From positions 1-64,000 of the forward strand of contig ONOH01000006.1 in NCBI GenBank assembly GCA_900319405.1: a stretch of DNA of 64,000 bases, written 5' to 3'. Source of the DNA: an uncultured Bacteroidales bacterium. GTDB taxonomy: Bacteria; Bacteroidota; Bacteroidia; Bacteroidales; UBA932. The position numbers and the translations under genes were made by a program. How positions within the stretch are numbered: position 1 is the stretch's first letter; every line of letters begins with the position of its first letter. The notes below the pieces were generated by a model that was not told the DNA's origin, searched no databases, and saw only the letters and a list, made by a program, of their open reading frames with translations. Below are positions 41,490 to 50,198 of this stretch, piece after piece.

Positions 41490-43592
41490 CTAACTCCTCG
41501 AAACCTTGGCGACGTGTTTCAACGCACGGAGCTGGGCCAGGACCTTATCCAGTTCCAGGTTGGAGGGAACGGAAAGCTTGAGGTTCATTTCCCAGGTGCC
41601 GTTTCGCGGGTTCTCCGTGACGGTGAAACTGCGGATGGAGGCTTTGAACTGGCCGATAACCTCCAGGATGCGCCCGCTGGCACTTTCCTCGTCGGCCACA
41701 ATCCGAAGCCCCACCTGGAAACTGCCGCTGGAGGGCGTTTCGGCCCAGCGGACTTTCTGGATCCGGTAAGGGAATAGTTCCAGCAGACGGGCGGCATTGG
41801 GGCAGGTGATGCGGTGGATTTTGATGCCGTCCGTGCGGGTGACAAAACCAAATACATCATCTCCGAAGACCGGATTGCAGCACTTGGACATCTTGTAGTC
41901 GATACCCTTGACATTCTTGGCGTTGAGCACCAGGATATCGTCCTTGGACGCTGACGGGCGGGAAGCCCTGGACTGCGTCTGAACTGCCTCCGCGGCCTCC
42001 ACAGAAGCGGCGTGACGCGCCGATTCCCCCTGAATATAGTCCTTCACCACATTCACGTCCAGCTTTTCCTCGCCGATGGCGGCATAGAAGCCCGTAAGCG
42101 TGGAATAATTCAGTTTTTTCCGGAGTTCGGTGAGCATTTCATCGGAAATCTCCAGCTTCCAGTTCTTGAGGCGGCGCTCCAGAAGCTCCTTGCCGTCGGC
42201 CGCGCGGGAGAGTTCCTGGGCCGCAAGGGCCTGTTTGATCTTGGAACGGGCCTTGGAAGAAATTACCCAGGCCAGCCAGTCCTGGTTGGGACGCTGGTTT
42301 TTGGAGGTTTGGATTTCCACCACATCTCCCGTGGAGAGCTTTTCCCGGATGGAGACCGACTTGCCGTTCACGCGGGCACCCACGCAGTGCGCTCCAATGT
42401 TGGTATGGATGCCAAAGGCAAAGTCCAGCACCGTGGAACCGGCACCCAGAATGCGGAGTTCCCCGGTGGGCGTAAAGACGAAAATATCCCTGGAAGGAGG
42501 CTGCGGAAGGTCTTCCGACCTTTCAGACCCGGGATGCTCCAGGGCATAGCGGACGCTTTTGAGCCAGGTATCCAGCGTCTCTTCCCGTTTGATGCCTTTG
42601 TAGGACCAATGGCTGGCAAAGCCGTTTTCCGCCACATCGTCCATCCGCTTGGTACGAATCTGCACCTCCACATAGGCTCCGTCGCGGTTTTTCACCGTGA
42701 TGTGCAGGCTTTCGTAGCCGTTGGGTTTGGGGTTGGTGACCCAGTCGCGCAGACGGTTTGTATCGGCCTCGTACTCTTCCGTCACAAAGGAATACACCTG
42801 CCAGCAGAGGTCTTTCTCCAGTTTGTGATCCTCGGGGTCGCAGTCGATGATAAAGCGCATTGCGAAAACGTCGTACACACCCTCGAAAGGCACTTTCTGT
42901 TTCATCATCTTCTGCCAGATGGAATAGGCCGCCTTGGTCCTCACCTTCAGCTTGTACCGGATTCCGGCGGCATCCAGCTTCCCTTTCAGCGGGTCGATGA
43001 ATTCCTCCATCAGTTTTACCCGCTCCTTCTCCCCCGCCTTCAGCTTGTTGGTAATGAACCTGTACTGTTCCGGCTCGGCATAATGAAAGTAGATATCCTC
43101 CATCTCCCGTTTCATATTGTAAAGTCCCAGCTGGTGAGCCAGGGGGATATAGAGCATCAGCGTTTCCAGGATTTTCTGCTCGCGCCCGGACTTCGGGAAC
43201 ATCTTCAGGCTCCGCATCACTTCCAGACGGTCGGCCAGCTTGAGCACCGTTACGCGCGGATCCCGCGAGTACTGGATGATGAGTTTCTTGTAATTCTCCG
43301 CCTCCAGGCGCGTGTCCTTGGGTTTGACGGTGGCGATTTTGTTGAGTCCGTCCACGAGGGTGTACACCGACTCGCCCCACTCTTCGGCATTGACGGCGTA
43401 GCCTCCCATCCGGCTGGCCTCGTGCAGATATACGGCGGCGATGCACTCTTCAGGAAGGCCAATCTCGGCCGATACGATTTCGGCGACGGCGTCGGGATGG
43501 CCGATGAAGGGCGTCCCGTCGTGTCGGGTCCGGTCCTTCAGGACTTCCACGGCCGTTTCGCGGGCACGGGATATGAGACTACTTTTTTCCAC
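41490..43592 (-). CDS. RelA/SpoT-family (p)ppGpp synthetase with degenerate hydrolase domain
   Basis: The protein has 700 residues, with domains in order: HD (about 15-150), synthetase (about 200-330), TGS (FTPTGELRILGAGST, about 370-430) and C-terminal ACT. The synthetase core is intact (NPKPNGYESLHITVKN, EVQIRTKRMDDVAE). The HD signature is not: where bifunctional enzymes have LLHDVVED, this reads YLHEASRMGG, losing the HD Asp and the ED pair. It is likely a synthetase without (p)ppGpp hydrolase activity, analogous to RelA, though the HD fold itself remains. Start is a GTG at 43592 overlapping mltG by 14 nt. It is the last gene of the rpsA operon. Confidence 0.88.
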   Translation of the reverse strand: MEKSSLISRARETAVEVLKDRTRHDGTPFIGHPDAVAEIVSAEIGLPEECIAAVYLHEASRMGGYAVNAEEWGESVYTLVDGLNKIATVKPKDTRLEAENYKKLIIQYSRDPRVTVLKLADRLEVMRSLKMFPKSGREQKILETLMLYIPLAHQLGLYNMKREMEDIYFHYAEPEQYRFITNKLKAGEKERVKLMEEFIDPLKGKLDAAGIRYKLKVRTKAAYSIWQKMMKQKVPFEGVYDVFAMRFIIDCDPEDHKLEKDLCWQVYSFVTEEYEADTNRLRDWVTNPKPNGYESLHITVKNRDGAYVEVQIRTKRMDDVAENGFASHWSYKGIKREETLDTWLKSVRYALEHPGSERSEDLPQPPSRDIFVFTPTGELRILGAGSTVLDFAFGIHTNIGAHCVGARVNGKSVSIREKLSTGDVVEIQTSKNQRPNQDWLAWVISSKARSKIKQALAAQELSRAADGKELLERRLKNWKLEISDEMLTELRKKLNYSTLTGFYAAIGEEKLDVNVVKDYIQGESARHAASVEAAEAVQTQSRASRPSASKDDILVLNAKNVKGIDYKMSKCCNPVFGDDVFGFVTRTDGIKIHRITCPNAARLLELFPYRIQKVRWAETPSSGSFQVGLRIVADEESASGRILEVIGQFKASIRSFTVTENPRNGTWEMNLKLSVPSNLELDKVLAQLRALKHVAKVSRS

Positions 43593-44604
43593 GCTGTCGT
43601 TCGGTCAGGGCCGTCTGGAAAGCACGCGCATTGGCCAGGTGCTCGCTGTAGGTAGCGGCAAAACGGTGGGTTCCGTTGAAAGAGGGGTCTGCGCAGAAAT
43701 AGAGATAGTTGTGCGAACTCGGGTGCAGAACGGCCTCCAGACAGGTTTTGGGAGGGCAGGAAATGGGGCCGGGAGGAAGCCCGGCGTGCTGATAGGTATT
43801 ATACGGGGAATCTGCCAGGAGATGGGACTTAAGGATGCGGTTGAGCTTGTAATCGAAGCAGTAAGCCACCGTAGGGTCGGCCTGGAGGCGCATCCCGGTA
43901 CTGAGCCGATTCAGGTAAACGGCCGCAATGGAAGGCTGCTCCGGCACATACTTGCTTTCCCCGTCCACGATAGAAGCCAGGACGGACACCTCGCGGGGCG
44001 TAAGTCTCCGGGCCTTTGCGGCGGCAAGGCGCTCCGGGGTCCACCAGGCGTCTTTTTCTTTCGCGAAACGGTCGAAAATCTCGCGTACGGAAGCGGTCCA
44101 GAGCATTTGATACGTATCCGGAATCACCATCGTGAACAGCTGCTGCCGGTCCACCCCGTATTTTCGCAGGGAGTCATCGCAGGCGATGAAGGCGGCTACG
44201 GCGGCCGAATCGGCCAGCATCTGGGAGCCGATTTTGCGGGCCAGGTCCGAAGGACGGCGGATGCTTCCCGCAAGGGTGAGGTTGACGGGAGTCTGCCAGC
44301 CTTTCTGCAACATTCGGGAAAGGTACATGCTGGAGCAGGTGGAGTCTATCAGGTAATGCCCGGCCGAAATGCTTTTCACATCCCTGAAAACGCGCTTGAG
44401 GCTGCCCTCGCTGCGGACGATGCCGGCCGACAGGATGGAATCCCGAAGTTCCCTGACATTCATCCCGGGATAGACGTAGAGGTCCATCTCGTCCGTAAAA
44501 TTGGGGACCTTGCGGTCGTACCAGGCGTGGTAAGCATATAATCCGACCACCGCCAGCGCAACAGCCGCCAGCGCAGCAAAAAGGCCGATGAGCGTCTTCT
44601 TCAT
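43579..44604 (-). CDS. mltG: Endolytic murein transglycosylase MltG
   Basis: The protein has 341 residues. One N-terminal membrane anchor (about 7-28) precedes a LysM-like region (DLYVYPGMNVRELRDSIL) and the YceG/MltG catalytic domain: ASIVDGESKYVPEQPSIAAV with the catalytic Glu, RLSTGMRLQADPTVAYC and SPYNTYQHAGLPPGPISCPP. MltG cleaves nascent glycan strands in the periplasm and sets their length. It follows the glucosaminidase gene by 3 nt and overlaps the synthetase gene by 14 nt. Confidence 0.92.
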   Translation of the reverse strand: MKKTLIGLFAALAAVALAVVGLYAYHAWYDRKVPNFTDEMDLYVYPGMNVRELRDSILSAGIVRSEGSLKRVFRDVKSISAGHYLIDSTCSSMYLSRMLQKGWQTPVNLTLAGSIRRPSDLARKIGSQMLADSAAVAAFIACDDSLRKYGVDRQQLFTMVIPDTYQMLWTASVREIFDRFAKEKDAWWTPERLAAAKARRLTPREVSVLASIVDGESKYVPEQPSIAAVYLNRLSTGMRLQADPTVAYCFDYKLNRILKSHLLADSPYNTYQHAGLPPGPISCPPKTCLEAVLHPSSHNYLYFCADPSFNGTHRFAATYSEHLANARAFQTALTERQRGKK

Positions 44605-44607
44605 AGG

Positions 44608-45567
44608 CTATCGCAGTTTAATCTCGTCCCCTTCCTGGAGCCGCACCGGAGCCTGGAGTCCGTTCAGTTTGAGGATGGCTTTCTCCTTCACCCCGAAACG
44701 CTGGCAGATGGCGTGGAAATCTTCCCCGTCTTCGGAGACGATATATTTCTCCAGGCCTTCCGGAGCCTGGTTTTTCTTGGCCTGGAGGTACACTACCGTT
44801 CCGGGGGAGAGCGTCTGGTCCTTTGTCACATCATTGTATCGCAGAATCTCCCATTTGAACAGGTGGTAGTACCTGGCCAGCGAACTGTAGCTCTCGCCTT
44901 CCATCGCATAGACGAAGGGAACGCCGTTAAGTGAAAACAACTGTCGGGACAGCGGGAAACGGAAGGCCTCGTTGGGCTGCACGTCAGCTCCGGAACGGGC
45001 CGACGAAACCGCCACGGGCTCTTCAATCTTGTGCGGAGACTCCGGCAGGCTGGCCTCGTCCTCTCCGGAAACGATGTCGAAACGGTTCAGCTTATAATCC
45101 TCGATGTACTTGATGAGCTTTCCGGCATAGGCGGGGTCCGTGGCGTATCCGGCCTGCTTAAGGCCGTAGGCCCAGGCCTTGTAGTCGGTTCTTTCCAGAT
45201 CGAAGAGGAACTTATAGCGGTCCCTGTAGCGGAGAAAATCCGAATGGTCCCGGAAACTCTGCGCCGGAGAATCATAAACGCGGAAACACTCGCCCGGGGC
45301 GTCGTCATCGTGGCGCATACTGCGGCCTGTCCAGCCCTTATGGCACTTGATGCCGAAGTGATTGTTCCCCTCCCGGGCCAGGCGGGACTGGCCGGCACCC
45401 GACTCCAGGATGCCCTGGGCCAGGGTGATGCTGGCCGGAACGCCGCTGCGGAGCATTTCCTCCACAGCCATCTGCGAAAAGGTCTGGATATACTGCTCCT
45501 GAGGGCTTTGCGCACGCATCGCCCACTGCAGGGCAAGTAGCGCCAGAATGAGTAATGTCTTTTTCAT
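44608..45567 (-). CDS. Glucosaminidase with LysM domains, exported
   Basis: The protein has 319 residues. A signal peptide (about 1-20, ending MRAQ) precedes a GH73-type N-acetylglucosaminidase domain (SQMAVEEMLRSGVPASITLA, ILESGAGQSRLAREGNNHFG with the catalytic Glu) and two LysM-like repeats toward the C-terminus (FVYAMEGESYSSLARYYHLF; KYIVSEDGEDFHAICQRFGV). It cuts peptidoglycan in the periplasm. The ATG at 45567 is used; the TTG at 45570 is an alternative. It lies 25 nt after rnz and 3 nt before mltG. Confidence 0.9.
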   Translation of the reverse strand: MKKTLLILALLALQWAMRAQSPQEQYIQTFSQMAVEEMLRSGVPASITLAQGILESGAGQSRLAREGNNHFGIKCHKGWTGRSMRHDDDAPGECFRVYDSPAQSFRDHSDFLRYRDRYKFLFDLERTDYKAWAYGLKQAGYATDPAYAGKLIKYIEDYKLNRFDIVSGEDEASLPESPHKIEEPVAVSSARSGADVQPNEAFRFPLSRQLFSLNGVPFVYAMEGESYSSLARYYHLFKWEILRYNDVTKDQTLSPGTVVYLQAKKNQAPEGLEKYIVSEDGEDFHAICQRFGVKEKAILKLNGLQAPVRLQEGDEIKLR

Positions 45568-45592
45568 CAAGCGCTAAGTTAAGAAGAAATTC

Positions 45593-46522
45593 TTAAATAT
45601 CGTAACTGTCTCCGTCGGATGTGGCGAAAGTTTCCGGGAAAAGGCGCCGGCATTCGGCCTCGTACGAGAGAATCTCGCTGCTGCGCGAAGAATAATGGCC
45701 GATAAGCAGTTTTTTCACCCCGGCTTCGGAGGCCAGGACCGCGGCCTGCAAGGTAGTGGAGTGATGCCGGAGGGCGCTCTGATCGGCATATTCCTCCTGA
45801 TAAGTGGTCTCGTGATAGAGGACCGTAGTGCCGCGGAGCCATTCGGCCTCCTGCGGGAAGGGTGCCGTGTCGGAACAATAGGCGTAACTGCGGGGTGCGA
45901 AGGGCTTGTAGGCCGCCTCATCGGCCCGGATGACAGTTCCGTCCTCCCGGATCACGTCCTCTCCCCTTTTGAGCGTGCCGATTTCCGTCAGGCTAAGTCC
46001 ATAACGCCCGATGGCTTCCTTGTGCACGTTGAAAGGAGGCTCCTTCTCCGCGAAGCGGAAGCCGAAGCATTCGATGCCGTGATTGAGCGGAAACGCCTGG
46101 ACAGCAATGCTTTTTGTTTCCAGGATGGTCTCCGGTTCCTTCATCTTCAGCGGCGTGTAGCGGATTTCGTACGCCAGCCCCTCCCCGTAATAACTGAGGA
46201 AAAACTTGAGGATGGGGCCGAAGTTGAGCGGAGCAAAGATGTTCAGCGGTGTCTGCCGGCCTTTCATTCCCAGGGTGGACAGCAGGCCGAAAATGCCGAA
46301 GACGTGGTCTCCATGGATGTGACTCAGGAAAATGGAATCCAGCTTCATCATAGGAATCCGTTCCTCCACCAGGCGGTACTGGGTACCCTCGCCACAATCA
46401 ATAAGGAACAAGCGCCCGTGCACGGAAAGTGCCTGGGCGCTTTGGTTCCGGCCCCTTACGGGCATAGCAGATGCCGTGCCCAGTAAGGTGACCTTGAAAA
46501 TATTCGGATTACTGCTACTCAC
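45593..46522 (-). CDS. rnz: Ribonuclease Z
   Basis: The protein has 309 residues of the metallo-beta-lactamase fold: VTLLGTASAMPV, LIDCGEGTQYRL, FLSHIHGDHVFGIFGLLSTL (zinc motif HxHxDH) and later LNHGIECFGFR and LIGHYSSR. RNase Z cleaves the 3' trailer of tRNA precursors. The single tRNA in this window lacks an encoded CCA, which fits the need for such an enzyme. Start is a GTG at 46522 that overlaps the rpsA stop by 8 nt, suggesting coupling to S1 translation. Confidence 0.93.
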   Translation of the reverse strand: MSSSNPNIFKVTLLGTASAMPVRGRNQSAQALSVHGRLFLIDCGEGTQYRLVEERIPMMKLDSIFLSHIHGDHVFGIFGLLSTLGMKGRQTPLNIFAPLNFGPILKFFLSYYGEGLAYEIRYTPLKMKEPETILETKSIAVQAFPLNHGIECFGFRFAEKEPPFNVHKEAIGRYGLSLTEIGTLKRGEDVIREDGTVIRADEAAYKPFAPRSYAYCSDTAPFPQEAEWLRGTTVLYHETTYQEEYADQSALRHHSTTLQAAVLASEAGVKKLLIGHYSSRSSEILSYEAECRRLFPETFATSDGDSYDI

Positions 46523-48347
46523 CCTTTTCCAGCTGCTCCTTCAGGGCGGCCAGGGCAGAAATGTCACCGAGCGTGGTCTTCTCCACATTGCTCTGGACTT
46601 TCTTGATGGCCTTCTTGGCGGATTCGGCCTCGGCGTTTTCACGGGCGGCTTTCACCTCCTGATAGGTGCGGACGTGGGATACGCGGACGGTGCGGGTGCT
46701 GCGGCGCAGATCCACCACCTTCACGGGCAGGGTTTCACCGACGAGGGCCTGCTTGCCGTCTTCCTTCACCATTTCACGGTTGAAGGCGGTAGCCTCGGTG
46801 CCATCCTCGAAGTTGACGGTGGTGTTCTTGTCGCTGACAGCGGCAACGGTGGCGTCCACTACGGTGCCCACAGGGTACTTGGCCTCCAGCTCGTCCCAAG
46901 GGTTGGGGGTGAGCTGCTTGTGGCCCAGGGACAGCTTGTGGCTGTTCTCGTCGAAGTCCAGGATTACGACGTCGATCACGTCTCCGCTCTGAACCATTTC
47001 GGCAGGATGCTTGATCTTGTTCCAGGAAAGGTCGGAGATGTGGATGAGACCTTCCACGCCGTCTTCCAGTTCAGCGAACACACCGAAGTTGGTGATGTTG
47101 CGGACGGTAGCCTTGTGCTGGGAACCGACGGGATATTTGTCGCGGATGCTCTCCCAAGGGTTGGCAGTGAGCTGCTTGATGCCCAGGGACATCTTGCGGG
47201 CGTCGCGGTCCAGGGTGAGGATCTGGGCTTCCACCTCGTCTCCCATCTTCAGGAATTCCTGAGCGCTGTGCAGACGGGGGCTCCAGCTCATTTCGCTTAC
47301 GTGTACCAGGCCTTCCACGCCGGGTTCCACCTCTACGAAAGCGCCGTAATCGGCCACGGCCACCACTTTACCCTTCACGGTGTCACCCACCTTGAGGTCT
47401 GCGGAGAGGGCTTCCCAAGGGTGAGCGCTAAGCTGCTTGAGACCCAGGGCGATGCGCTTCTGCTGCTCGTTGAAGTCCAGGACCACGACGTTGATCTTCT
47501 GGTCCAGGGCAACCACCTCTTCCGGATGGGAGATGCGGCCCCAGCTGAGGTCGGTGATGTGGATGAGACCGTCCACGCCGCCCAGATCTACGAACACGCC
47601 GTAGTTGGTGATGTTCTTCACGACGCCTTCCAGCACCTGGCCCTTCTCCAGCTTGGAGATGAGTTCTGCGCGCTTGAGTTCCTGCTCGGCCTCGAGGAGA
47701 GCCTTGTGGGAAACGACGACGTTGCGGAATTCCTGATTGATTTTCACAATCTTGAAATCCATGGTGGTATCTACGAATACGTCGTAGTCGCGGATGGGCT
47801 TGATGTCGATCTGGGAGCCGGGGAGGAAAGCCTCGATACCGAACACGTCCACGATCATACCGCCCTTGGTGCGGGTCTTCACATAGCCCTTCACCACTTC
47901 ACCGCTCTCGTAAGCGGCGTTGACCATATCCCAAGACTTGAGCTGGCGGGCCTTCTTGTGGGAAATGACGAGCTGACCTTTGCGGTCCTCGGCGTTTTCT
48001 ACGAGCACTTCCACCTTGTCGCCGACCTTGAGGTCCGGATTGTAACGGAACTCGGGAGCGGAGATGACGCCTTCGCTCTTGGCGCCGATGTTCACCACAA
48101 CCTCACGCTTGTTGATGGAAGTGACAACGCCTTCCACCACCTCGTTTTCGGAGATCTTGGAGAGGGTTTGCTCGTACTTGGCCAGGGTCTCTTCCTTGGA
48201 GCCCTTCTCTACGCCCTCATTCTCAAAGGCATCCCAGTCGAAATTCTCGGGAGCCACGGAGGCGTTGAGCACAGCCTTCTTGGTTTCTTTCTGGACAGGG
48301 GCCTCGTTCTGGGGCTCTTCTGCCACGTTTTTGATTTCTTCAGACAT
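46515..48347 (-). CDS. rpsA: 30S ribosomal protein S1
   Basis: The protein has 610 residues with an acidic N-terminus and six S1 domains (for example GVVTSINKREVVVNIGAKSE, GYVKTRTKGGMIVDVFGIEA, GVVKNITNYGVFVDLGGVDG, GKVVAVADYGAFVEVEPGVE). S1 binds mRNA on the 30S subunit. It heads a five-gene operon and has a full promoter (48427-48457) and a long leader of about 73 nt with a hairpin (48379-48412). In other bacteria S1 represses its own translation; whether that happens here is unknown. Confidence 0.95.
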   Translation of the reverse strand: MSEEIKNVAEEPQNEAPVQKETKKAVLNASVAPENFDWDAFENEGVEKGSKEETLAKYEQTLSKISENEVVEGVVTSINKREVVVNIGAKSEGVISAPEFRYNPDLKVGDKVEVLVENAEDRKGQLVISHKKARQLKSWDMVNAAYESGEVVKGYVKTRTKGGMIVDVFGIEAFLPGSQIDIKPIRDYDVFVDTTMDFKIVKINQEFRNVVVSHKALLEAEQELKRAELISKLEKGQVLEGVVKNITNYGVFVDLGGVDGLIHITDLSWGRISHPEEVVALDQKINVVVLDFNEQQKRIALGLKQLSAHPWEALSADLKVGDTVKGKVVAVADYGAFVEVEPGVEGLVHVSEMSWSPRLHSAQEFLKMGDEVEAQILTLDRDARKMSLGIKQLTANPWESIRDKYPVGSQHKATVRNITNFGVFAELEDGVEGLIHISDLSWNKIKHPAEMVQSGDVIDVVILDFDENSHKLSLGHKQLTPNPWDELEAKYPVGTVVDATVAAVSDKNTTVNFEDGTEATAFNREMVKEDGKQALVGETLPVKVVDLRRSTRTVRVSHVRTYQEVKAARENAEAESAKKAIKKVQSNVEKTTLGDISALAALKEQLEKGE

Positions 48348-48378
48348 AAAAAATTGACTAAAAAAACTAGTAGTTAAA

Positions 48379-48412
48379 CATTATTTCTTGAACTTTCCCG
48401 TACACAATAATG
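48379..48412 (-). promoter_or_regulatory. Hairpin in the rpsA leader
   Basis: CATTATT (48406-48412 read on the minus strand) pairs with AATAATG (48379-48385) over 7 bp with a 20-nt loop, between the promoter and the start codon. It could be a site for S1 autocontrol. It is short and AT-rich, so significance is uncertain. Confidence 0.35.
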
Positions 48413-48426
48413 GCGGAAAAAGCGCG

Positions 48427-48457
48427 CAAATATAGCGATAATTATTTGATTTTACAA
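48427..48457 (-). promoter_or_regulatory. Bacteroidota promoter for the rpsA operon
   Basis: On the minus strand TTG (48455-48457), 20 bp, then TATATTTG (48427-48434). Confidence 0.65.
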
Positions 48458-48518
48458 GTACTGCGGTTTTTCGGTCCTTCCCTAATATTTTGTATCTTGC
48501 AAAAAATTCTGCCGGCTT

Positions 48519-50072
48519 ATGAAAAAGTTCTTTTTCCTTCTGCTCCCCCTCATTCTTTTCACGTCCCAGACTCTCCCCTCTCCCGATGACGAGCAGCTGC
48601 TCCGGGACTGGATCCGTACCATCGCGTCCGACGAGTTCGGAGGACGGAAACCGATGACTCCCTATGAGGATGTCACGGTGAACTATCTGGCCGGAGAACT
48701 TGAGAAAATGGGCCTGGAGCCCGCCTTTGACGGCAGCTGGTTCCAATCTTTCCCGATAATTTCCGTCACGGCCGCACCGGAAGGAAAAAAGATTCAGGTC
48801 AAGGGAAAGAGAAAATCCACGCTGGCCTATCCGGAAGACATCGTCGTATGGACGGCGCAGGCGTGTGAAAAAGTGGATATGAAAAACGCCGAATACGTTT
48901 TCTGCGGATTCGGCATCGACGCACCCGAGTACGGGTGGAACGATTTTGAAGGCATCGACGTCAGGGGAAAAATCATCATCGCGATGGTGAACGACCCCGG
49001 GTACTACAATCCCGCCCTTTTCCGGGGCCGGAATATGACCTATTACGGCCGATGGGTTTACAAGTTCGAGGAGGCCCGGCGCAGGGGCGCAGCCGGCTGC
49101 CTGGTGCTCCACAACACCGAAGCCGCGAGTTATGGCTGGCACGTGTGCGTCAACGGCCACCTGGAGGGCAACCTGGCCCTGTACAATCCCGAAACGAAGA
49201 ATGCCGACGAACTGGGCATCAAAGGCTGGCTGCACGAAGACGGGGCACGGAAAATCTTCCAGGCGGCCGGAGTCGATTTTGAAAAAGCCCTGGAAGAAGC
49301 CAAAAAACCCGGGTTCAGGAGTTATTCTCTCAAGACAAGAAGTGACGTCCGGATGACCGTCTCGTACGATATCCGGGAAACCCGGAACGTAGGCGCCCTC
49401 CTGCCCGGATCCGGAAACAAGGATGAAGCCGTGGTGGTCAGTGCCCACTGGGACCACCTGGGCATCGGCACGCCGGACCCCAGTGGAGACAGCATCTACA
49501 ACGGAGCGGCCGACAATGCCAGCGGCGTAGCCGGCGCTCTCCTGCTGGCCCGCCGCTTCGCTGCCCTGCCCCATCGTCCCGGACGCAGCCTTCTCTTCCT
49601 TTTCCCTTCCTCGGAAGAAAGCGGACTCTTCGGCTCGGAATACTACTGCTCCCATCCGGCCTTCCCGATGGAGAAGACCGTAGCCTGCCTCAACTTCGAG
49701 AGCATCGGCCCGGCCGAACTCACCCGCGATGTCGTGATTCTGGGAGGCGGGCAAAGCAAGCTGGACCACTATTTTGAGGCTGCCGCGGCGGCGCAGGGAA
49801 GATACATCCATTATGACGATGACAACTCCGACGGCTGGTTCTTCCGCTCGGACCACTACAATTTTGTCAAAAAGGGAGTCCCGGCCGTGGTGATGGAAAA
49901 CGGACTTCAGCCGGCAGACCCCTCCCGTCCCAACCGCTATCCTTTCCAGCAATGGTATCACAAGCCCTCGGATGAATACCGCGAAGACTGGGACCTCAGC
50001 GGCACGATGGCCAATGTCAATCTCGTCTATGGCATCGCCCTGTCCCTGGCCCATGCCCGGGAGAAGCTTTAG
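48519..50072 (+). CDS. M28-family metallopeptidase with PA-domain insert, exported
   Basis: The protein has 517 residues. A signal peptide (about 1-19) is followed by a helical start (LLRDWIRTIASDEFGGRKP), a PA-like insert (about 95-210) and an M28 zinc-peptidase domain. Ligands visible: VVSAHWDHLG (His), GAADNASGVAG (bridging Asp), SSEESGLFGSE (catalytic Glu and ligand Glu), LNFESIG (Glu where most homologues have Asp) and RSDHYNF (His). It probably removes N-terminal residues from peptides outside the cytoplasm. It has no neighbour on the same strand within 126 nt. Confidence 0.9.
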   Translation: MKKFFFLLLPLILFTSQTLPSPDDEQLLRDWIRTIASDEFGGRKPMTPYEDVTVNYLAGELEKMGLEPAFDGSWFQSFPIISVTAAPEGKKIQVKGKRKSTLAYPEDIVVWTAQACEKVDMKNAEYVFCGFGIDAPEYGWNDFEGIDVRGKIIIAMVNDPGYYNPALFRGRNMTYYGRWVYKFEEARRRGAAGCLVLHNTEAASYGWHVCVNGHLEGNLALYNPETKNADELGIKGWLHEDGARKIFQAAGVDFEKALEEAKKPGFRSYSLKTRSDVRMTVSYDIRETRNVGALLPGSGNKDEAVVVSAHWDHLGIGTPDPSGDSIYNGAADNASGVAGALLLARRFAALPHRPGRSLLFLFPSSEESGLFGSEYYCSHPAFPMEKTVACLNFESIGPAELTRDVVILGGGQSKLDHYFEAAAAAQGRYIHYDDDNSDGWFFRSDHYNFVKKGVPAVVMENGLQPADPSRPNRYPFQQWYHKPSDEYREDWDLSGTMANVNLVYGIALSLAHAREKL

Positions 50073-50083
50073 CACACAAGTGC

Positions 50084-50113
50084 TTGGATTTTCATATTTT
50101 TTCCGTATTTTTG
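50084..50113 (+). promoter_or_regulatory. Bacteroidota promoter for corA
   Basis: TTG (50084-50086), 19 bp, then TATTTTTG (50106-50113), giving a leader of about 80 nt. Confidence 0.65.
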
Positions 50114-50116
50114 CAG

Positions 50117-50139
50117 GCTGACTTTTCCGTAATGTCAGC
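50117..50139 (+). promoter_or_regulatory. Hairpin at the start of the corA leader
   Basis: GCTGAC (50117-50122) pairs with GTCAGC (50134-50139) over 6 bp with an 11-nt loop, at or just after the predicted transcription start. The rest of the leader is GC-rich around 50158-50182. It could stabilise the mRNA or respond to Mg2+; no known riboswitch class is recognised. Confidence 0.35.
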
Positions 50140-50198
50140 TGGTTAATACGTAAAACTCCATCCGGTGCGACTGGCCCGGAGCTAAAACAGAAAGAGAT

